9,784 bases of DNA, taken from positions 1-9,784 of the forward strand of contig JACQXT010000059.1 in assembly GCA_016208665.1 (NCBI GenBank), given 5' to 3'. Both the position numbers and the translations under genes were made by a program. Numbering within the stretch: the stretch's first letter is position 1; every line of letters starts with the position of its first letter. The notes below the pieces were generated by a model. The model saw only the letters and a list, made by a program, of their open reading frames with translations, was not told where the DNA came from and did not search any database. Shown piece after piece: positions 5,921 to 9,784 of the stretch. The DNA comes from Chitinivibrionia bacterium. GTDB lineage: Bacteria > Krumholzibacteriota > Krumholzibacteriia > WVZY01.

Positions 5921-8395
5921 CTACGGCCGCGATCGCCTGAGCTTCTTCATCCGCTCCCGCAGCTTCTTCTCGATGGGCCCGGGGAGTTCCTTCATGTCGG
6001 GAGGGTATGAGGCTGCGGTCATCATCGATGCCTCCCGCTCCAGGGCCGCCCTGCGCTCGTCCTGAACGGCCGTGGATGGAAGGTACGGTTCTTTTTCGAG
6101 GAGAAAGTGAAGAATCGATTTCGCGGATTCCTTGTCCGGTATCAGCCCTCTCGAGCCCACGTCGGGATCCAGCTGCGTGAACGTCGGCAGCGGCGATCCC
6201 ACGCACGAAGGGCACCCGTGCTCGCACGGGCAACTGTCGATGAGCTCGAGAGCGGCGCTCATGATGTCATCCAGGAGCTCGTACGCCTTGTGCGAAAAGC
6301 CGAGTCCGCCCGGATACCTGTCATAGACGAATATGCCGGGGGCATTGGCAGCGGAGGCATCCACGGATGAGCCGACATCCATCATGTCGCACATGGCAAA
6401 AACCGGAATGACCTCTCTGATGACGTTCGAGACTCCCAGCAGGCCCTCCCGCGGGACGCGGCCCGCCCGGCGCACGCAGGCGTATGCCTCCTCGGGAGGT
6501 ATGACCCACATGCCGCTCGTCAAGAGCGTCACCGCCGGCAGATCGAGGGCGCCGTACCCGAGCGAGTCGCGGCTTCCGAACTTGACCTTCTTGAACATGA
6601 AGGTGACCGACGTCACGGAAAGATCGCCGAAGAAGGCGCCGCTCAGGCGCCACCGTTTCGCAAGCTCCTCCTCCTCGATCTTGATCTTCACCTCGGTAAT
6701 CGACTGGGTATAATAATCGGTATCGGTTTTTTCCACGAACGCGATCTTCTTGGCCATGTCGAGTTTGGAAACGAAATACGTCTCTCCCCCGTGCATGTAG
6801 ACCGCTTCGGGATGAACCTGCATGTGGGCGCTCGTCTCGTCGATCGTTCCGATCACCGTGTTCTCTTCGCCCGTTTCGATGATCGTGTACACGTTCTCGC
6901 TGATGTTCCTGAGCTGAAAATCCGCCGACGGATAGGTTCCCCCGCACCAGTAGTGCATGCCGCCTTTGAAACGCACCTGGCGGTCTTCTTCGAGGATTTT
7001 CAGTATCGCTCCGCAGTACTCGCCGAAGAGATCCCATTCGTCGCGCCTCAGAGGCAGCTCGAACACGGCGGCGCGCAGATGGGACAGCACGACGTGCGGA
7101 TTGAACGGGTCGATGATCGCGCTTTCGGGAGACCTGCCGAAAAAGTAATCGGGATGGTTAACCATGTACTGATCGATCGGAGAGTTGTGGGGAATGAGGA
7201 CCGCGAGTGACGGCTCCTTTCCCCTGCCCGCCCGACCCGCCTGCTGCCAGGTGGACGCGATGCTTCCCGGGTACCCGACGAGGATCGCCGCTTCCAGAGC
7301 GCCGACGTCGATCCCCAGTTCGAGGGCGTTGGTGCTGACGACGGCTTGCAGCTCGCCGTTGAAAAGCGCGCGCTCTATCTGCCTGCGCTCTTCCGGCAAA
7401 TACCCGCCTCGATAGGCCTTGACGGCCTTCGCCTTGCCGGGAGAAAGGCTCGCGAGTTCTTCATGGGCGTATTTCGTGATGACCTCGCTCACGACGCGGG
7501 CTCTCACGAATGCGATTCCCTTGGTGCCTTCCGCGACCAGTTCGGACAGCAACTTCGCGGCTTCGATGTTTCCGCTCTTTCGCTCCATGCGATCGTCGTC
7601 GAGAAACGGGGGATTCCAGAACACGAACGCCTTCTCGCCCCGCGGCGAGCCGTCGTCGTCGACGAGCTGCATGGAAACGCCGGTGAGCTTCTCGGCGAGT
7701 TCGAGCGGATTGCGTATGGTCGCCGAGCAGCAGATATAAACCGGCTGCGACCCATAGTGGCTGCAGATCCGGTTGAGCCGTTTCAGAACGTGGCTCACAT
7801 TGGAGCCGAACACGCCCCGATAGGTATGAATCTCATCGACCACGACGTACCGAAGGTTGGTGAAAAATCGAGCCCATGTCCCGTGGTTCGGCAGAATACC
7901 GGCATGGAGCATGTCGGGATTCGTCAACAAGACGTTGGCTTCGTTCTTGAGCGTGCGCCGCATCGTCGGAGGCGTGTCCCCGTCGTACGTGCCGGTATGC
8001 AGGGGAAGCAGCGGATCGGCGCTCTGGCAGCGCTGGAGCGTTCGAAGCTGGTCCTGAGCGAGAGCCTTCGTAGGATACAGGTAGAGCGCGCATGCGCCCG
8101 GTTCAGTCGTGATCGCCTCGAGCATGGGGATGTTATAGGCGAGGGTCTTCCCGCTCGCGGTTCCCGTCACGATCACGACGTGCTTCCCGGCGCGGACGTG
8201 CTGGATCGCCTTCACCTGATGGGTGTAGAGGCGCTTGATGCCTTCCTTTGCCACGATCGCGGCGACTCTCCCCGGAAGCGGCGGCACGAGATCGGCGTGC
8301 CGCGCCGTGCGTTTCGGAATATGCTCCCGGTGCACGATCTGCCCGCGGTAGTACGAGGATGACTGGACGTGGGAAAGGAACTGGTCGACCTTCAT
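5921..8395 (-). CDS. mrfA: MrfA-type DEAD/DEAH-box helicase with C-terminal DUF1998 cysteine motif
   Basis: The 824-residue protein is a superfamily 2 helicase. Walker A is TGTASGKT (77-84), motif II DEIH (187-190), motif III SAT (224-226). The second RecA domain has STNALELGIDVGALE (354-368) and QQAGRAGR (384-391). The C-terminal part is DUF1998-like and ends in IFVYDRYPGGLGFSHKA (688-704) and the four-cysteine cluster CPCEHGCPSC, with Cys 722, 724, 728 and 731 expected to bind a metal. This architecture is that of MrfA (YprA), the helicase described in Bacillus subtilis for repair of mitomycin C damage with MrfB. A tail of about 90 residues after the cysteines, rich in Glu, Arg and Lys, has no motif I know. 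The start at 8395 lies 22 bases after the mrfB stop without a clear ribosome site, suggesting coupled translation. Confidence 0.93.
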   Translation of the reverse strand: MKVDQFLSHVQSSSYYRGQIVHREHIPKRTARHADLVPPLPGRVAAIVAKEGIKRLYTHQVKAIQHVRAGKHVVIVTGTASGKTLAYNIPMLEAITTEPGACALYLYPTKALAQDQLRTLQRCQSADPLLPLHTGTYDGDTPPTMRRTLKNEANVLLTNPDMLHAGILPNHGTWARFFTNLRYVVVDEIHTYRGVFGSNVSHVLKRLNRICSHYGSQPVYICCSATIRNPLELAEKLTGVSMQLVDDDGSPRGEKAFVFWNPPFLDDDRMERKSGNIEAAKLLSELVAEGTKGIAFVRARVVSEVITKYAHEELASLSPGKAKAVKAYRGGYLPEERRQIERALFNGELQAVVSTNALELGIDVGALEAAILVGYPGSIASTWQQAGRAGRGKEPSLAVLIPHNSPIDQYMVNHPDYFFGRSPESAIIDPFNPHVVLSHLRAAVFELPLRRDEWDLFGEYCGAILKILEEDRQVRFKGGMHYWCGGTYPSADFQLRNISENVYTIIETGEENTVIGTIDETSAHMQVHPEAVYMHGGETYFVSKLDMAKKIAFVEKTDTDYYTQSITEVKIKIEEEELAKRWRLSGAFFGDLSVTSVTFMFKKVKFGSRDSLGYGALDLPAVTLLTSGMWVIPPEEAYACVRRAGRVPREGLLGVSNVIREVIPVFAMCDMMDVGSSVDASAANAPGIFVYDRYPGGLGFSHKAYELLDDIMSAALELIDSCPCEHGCPSCVGSPLPTFTQLDPDVGSRGLIPDKESAKSILHFLLEKEPYLPSTAVQDERRAALEREASMMTAASYPPDMKELPGPIEKKLRERMKKLRRSRP

Positions 8396-8417
8396 CGAGG
8401 GTGAAGTCTAGCACGAT

Positions 8418-9356
8418 TCAAGGGCGGCCATAAAGGGCATTCTCCATGAGCTCATTCAGGATGACCGCCATCGCCAGGAGATCCATGCGGTTGTGATAGA
8501 GGACGCGCGAGAGCAGGCGCGCGTTGCCTGTTTCGACGAAATCGTGATACACGCGCGGAATATCGCGGCCCGGCACGTCACCCGTGCGTGTTTTCCCCGT
8601 GAGGTGGCGCTCCACCGTCGTCAGCTTGCAATTCGGCAGTTTCCGCGAGAACTCCCGCCGCGTGGGGCCCAGAAGATCCAGTGTTTCAAACCGTTCCCGG
8701 GATTCGATCCTGTTGACCGCCATACGGGTCCTGATAAAGGGCATGTCGAACGCGAGACCGTTGAACGTCACGACATAATCGAAGGGCTCGAGCATGTCCC
8801 GAAGGTGGTGCAGGAGCGCTTTTTCTTCCGGGTAATCCCGGGCGAGCACCTGCTCTATATGGAAGCTTCCCCCGCGAAGGGACATCACGCCGCACAGAAA
8901 CACGTACGTATTCGGCGTCAGGCCCGCCGTTTCGATGTCGAAAAAGCATATGCGTTCCGATGAAGCGCCGCCTGCGCCTGATTCCGGGCGATGCTTGAAT
9001 ACACGCAGCAGCGAGCCGCTCTCCGCCAGCGAACGTTCGAACCGCGCCGCCTCTTGTCCGGCCGAATCATCGATCGTCAGGCCGTCCGCCGCCGTCAGAT
9101 AGCACGGCCCGGCCGGAGTCTCGCGGACGCGGCCCGGACAGGCTTCGTCCAGTGCGCGGAAAACACCGGCTTCCGTGTCGATCCATCGATCATCACCGGC
9201 GCCGTCGGCCGTTTCGTCGGAATACGAAGCTTCGGGCGGGCGCCCGCCGCCTGCAAGCTGCTCGGCTCCGGTTCGACCGAAACGTTTCGCCCTCGCTTTC
9301 AATATCTCCAGTCTTTTCCTCAGCTTGTTTTCCATAGCGCACCGCAGAGATATCAT
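8418..9356 (-). CDS. mrfB: MrfB-type DEDDh exonuclease (RNase H-like fold)
   Basis: The 312-residue product has a variable, Gly-rich N-terminal third, then a DnaQ-like nuclease domain. ICFFDIETAGL holds the D-x-E pair (Asp140, Glu142), VVTFNGLAFDMPFIRTR the second Asp (204), and VLYHNRMDLLAMA the H-x-x-x-D pair (His288, Asp292). KLPNCKLTTVERHLTGKTRTGDVPG (239-263) is typical of the YprB/MrfB family. MrfB is the metal-dependent exonuclease partner of MrfA in mitomycin C lesion repair. The Bacillus protein is about 100 residues longer with a C-terminal TPR region. Here the chain ends about 20 residues after the last catalytic Asp, so that region is absent. A second in-frame ATG at 9335 (MENKLRKRLEILK) looks more family-like; neither start has a clear ribosome site. 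It is followed after 22 bases by mrfA, the reverse of the Bacillus order. Confidence 0.9.
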   Translation of the reverse strand: MISLRCAMENKLRKRLEILKARAKRFGRTGAEQLAGGGRPPEASYSDETADGAGDDRWIDTEAGVFRALDEACPGRVRETPAGPCYLTAADGLTIDDSAGQEAARFERSLAESGSLLRVFKHRPESGAGGASSERICFFDIETAGLTPNTYVFLCGVMSLRGGSFHIEQVLARDYPEEKALLHHLRDMLEPFDYVVTFNGLAFDMPFIRTRMAVNRIESRERFETLDLLGPTRREFSRKLPNCKLTTVERHLTGKTRTGDVPGRDIPRVYHDFVETGNARLLSRVLYHNRMDLLAMAVILNELMENALYGRP

Positions 9357-9417
9357 ATGCCGTTAAGCCGTGAAAGTCTTTCCATTTCGGACGCCGCAGC
9401 GGCCGTCAGGAGAAACT

Positions 9418-9431
9418 GTTATATATATAAC
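9418..9431. promoter_or_regulatory. 14-bp perfect palindrome in the divergent promoter region
   Basis: GTTATATATATAAC is a perfect palindrome in an AT-rich patch (9418-9450) between divergent mrfB and the secreted-protein gene. It may act as an operator or as an easily melted promoter element for mrfB. It lies 62 bases before the mrfB ATG at 9356, a suitable distance for a promoter. The bound factor, if any, is unknown. Confidence 0.35.
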
Positions 9432-9454
9432 TCAATTTATTTAATATGGTTAGG

Positions 9455-9483
9455 TTGATTCATCCGCGGCGGGATGCTATCAT
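9455..9483 (+). promoter_or_regulatory. Extended -10 sigma-70 promoter of the secreted-protein gene
   Basis: TTGATT (9455-9460) and TATCAT (9478-9483) are spaced by exactly 17 bases, and a TGC directly before the -10 box supplies an extended -10 (TGn). Transcription from about 9490 would give a leader of some 38 bases before the GTG at 9528. This is the best promoter in the window. Confidence 0.55.
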
Positions 9484-9514
9484 TGAGGAAGCCGCTGCAT
9501 AGCTCACAACCGAT

Positions 9515-9522
9515 GAGGAGGA
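9515..9522 (+). promoter_or_regulatory. Ribosome binding site fixing the GTG start at 9528
   Basis: GAGGAGGA is a near-ideal Shine-Dalgarno sequence ending five bases before GTG at 9528-9530. It decides the start of a gene that has no ATG at its beginning. Confidence 0.8.
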
Positions 9523-9527
9523 CAATA

Positions 9528-9784
9528 GTGCGAAAAACTGGATTGCTTTTCATATCGGCATGCGCATGTCTGATCCTTCTGCCGCTGCTCCCTGAAATCG
9601 CCGCCTCGAAGACCGGCGTTTCTTCCCTGGCAAGAATACCTTTCAAGGGTCCCGGGCAGGTGGCGGCTCTCCATGGACGGGGCATCGACGTGGTGCACGT
9701 CTCGCCGCAGGGCTACATGGATGTCGCCGCATATCCCGAAGACATCGAATACCTGTTTTCCCGGGGATATCCGGTCTCGATCAT
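9528..9784 (+). CDS. N-terminus of a secreted protein, cut by the window edge
   Basis: From the GTG the frame is open to the window end (85 codons). It begins MRKTGLLFISACACLILLPL, a signal peptide with a basic start, a hydrophobic core and a probable type I cleavage site near EIAAS-K. The mature start includes VAALHGRGIDVVHVSPQGYM and DVAAYPEDIEYLFSRGYPVS. A pattern of 'forget/remember the residue, do not let the next sentence lead' resembles the propeptide of secreted zinc carboxypeptidases (M14) in candidate phyla, where a short strand-helix domain precedes the enzyme. That identity is a guess because no catalytic part is inside the window. The protein is exported. It is divergent from mrfB and has its own strong promoter and ribosome site. 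Confidence 0.75.
   Translation, partial: MRKTGLLFISACACLILLPLLPEIAASKTGVSSLARIPFKGPGQVAALHGRGIDVVHVSPQGYMDVAAYPEDIEYLFSRGYPVSI

Noticed and set aside
7346..8362. Long + strand open frame of 338 codons
   Set aside because: It lies entirely antisense to the helicase motifs of mrfA and shows no domain of its own.
9416..9433. Possible LexA/SOS box upstream of mrfB (CTGTTATATATATAACTC)
   Set aside because: It resembles the E. coli box CTG-N10-CAG at first sight, but the right half-site CAG is missing and the symmetry centre does not fit that spacing. Bacillus mrfAB is also, to my knowledge, not reported as SOS-controlled.

Overview
The window is GC-rich apart from its first ~260 bases and a short AT-rich stretch near 9420-9450. 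It is densely coded and looks like bacterial chromosome. Nothing in it is a strong taxonomic marker. The style suggests a GC-rich, Gram-negative-like lineage, perhaps an uncultured candidate phylum: short GT-B glycosyltransferases with a FemAB-type transferase, and a secreted protein started with GTG. That placement is inference only.

Layout. Bases 1-260 hold AT-richer sequence with a strong hairpin (49-78) and a fragment of an FG-GAP repeat on the + strand. Bases 281-3388 are a leftward polysaccharide cluster: two family-4-type glycosyltransferases (3388-2441 and 2401-1247), then a FemAB/GNAT-like gene (1221-281) broken by an internal deletion and frameshift. Bases 3711-4169 (+) encode a short SLOG/TIGR00725-type nucleotide-binding protein. 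Bases 5117-4183 (-) encode a polytopic membrane protein, also broken by a frameshift. Bases 5212-5763 (+) encode a macro-domain ADP-ribose hydrolase. The convergent gap 5764-5920 is almost filled by a ~128-nt nested inverted repeat. Bases 9356-5921 (-) carry mrfB (DEDDh exonuclease) followed by mrfA (DUF1998 helicase). Divergent from mrfB, beyond a promoter-bearing gap, is the 5' end of a secreted protein cut by the window edge.

How the genes fit together. MrfA and MrfB form a known helicase-nuclease pair described for repair of mitomycin C damage in Bacillus subtilis. Here the gene order is swapped and MrfB lacks the C-terminal extension of the Bacillus protein. The two glycosyltransferases and the FemAB-like protein would build or modify a surface glycan, but the FemAB gene appears non-functional as written. 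The macro-domain protein is convergent with mrfA, so a functional link is possible but not shown.

I did not find a convincing new multi-gene defence or mobile system. The most unusual non-coding signal is the nested inverted repeat at 5776-5903. The most useful warning is that two of the nine coding loci show the same kind of lesion, a missing segment plus a frameshift.
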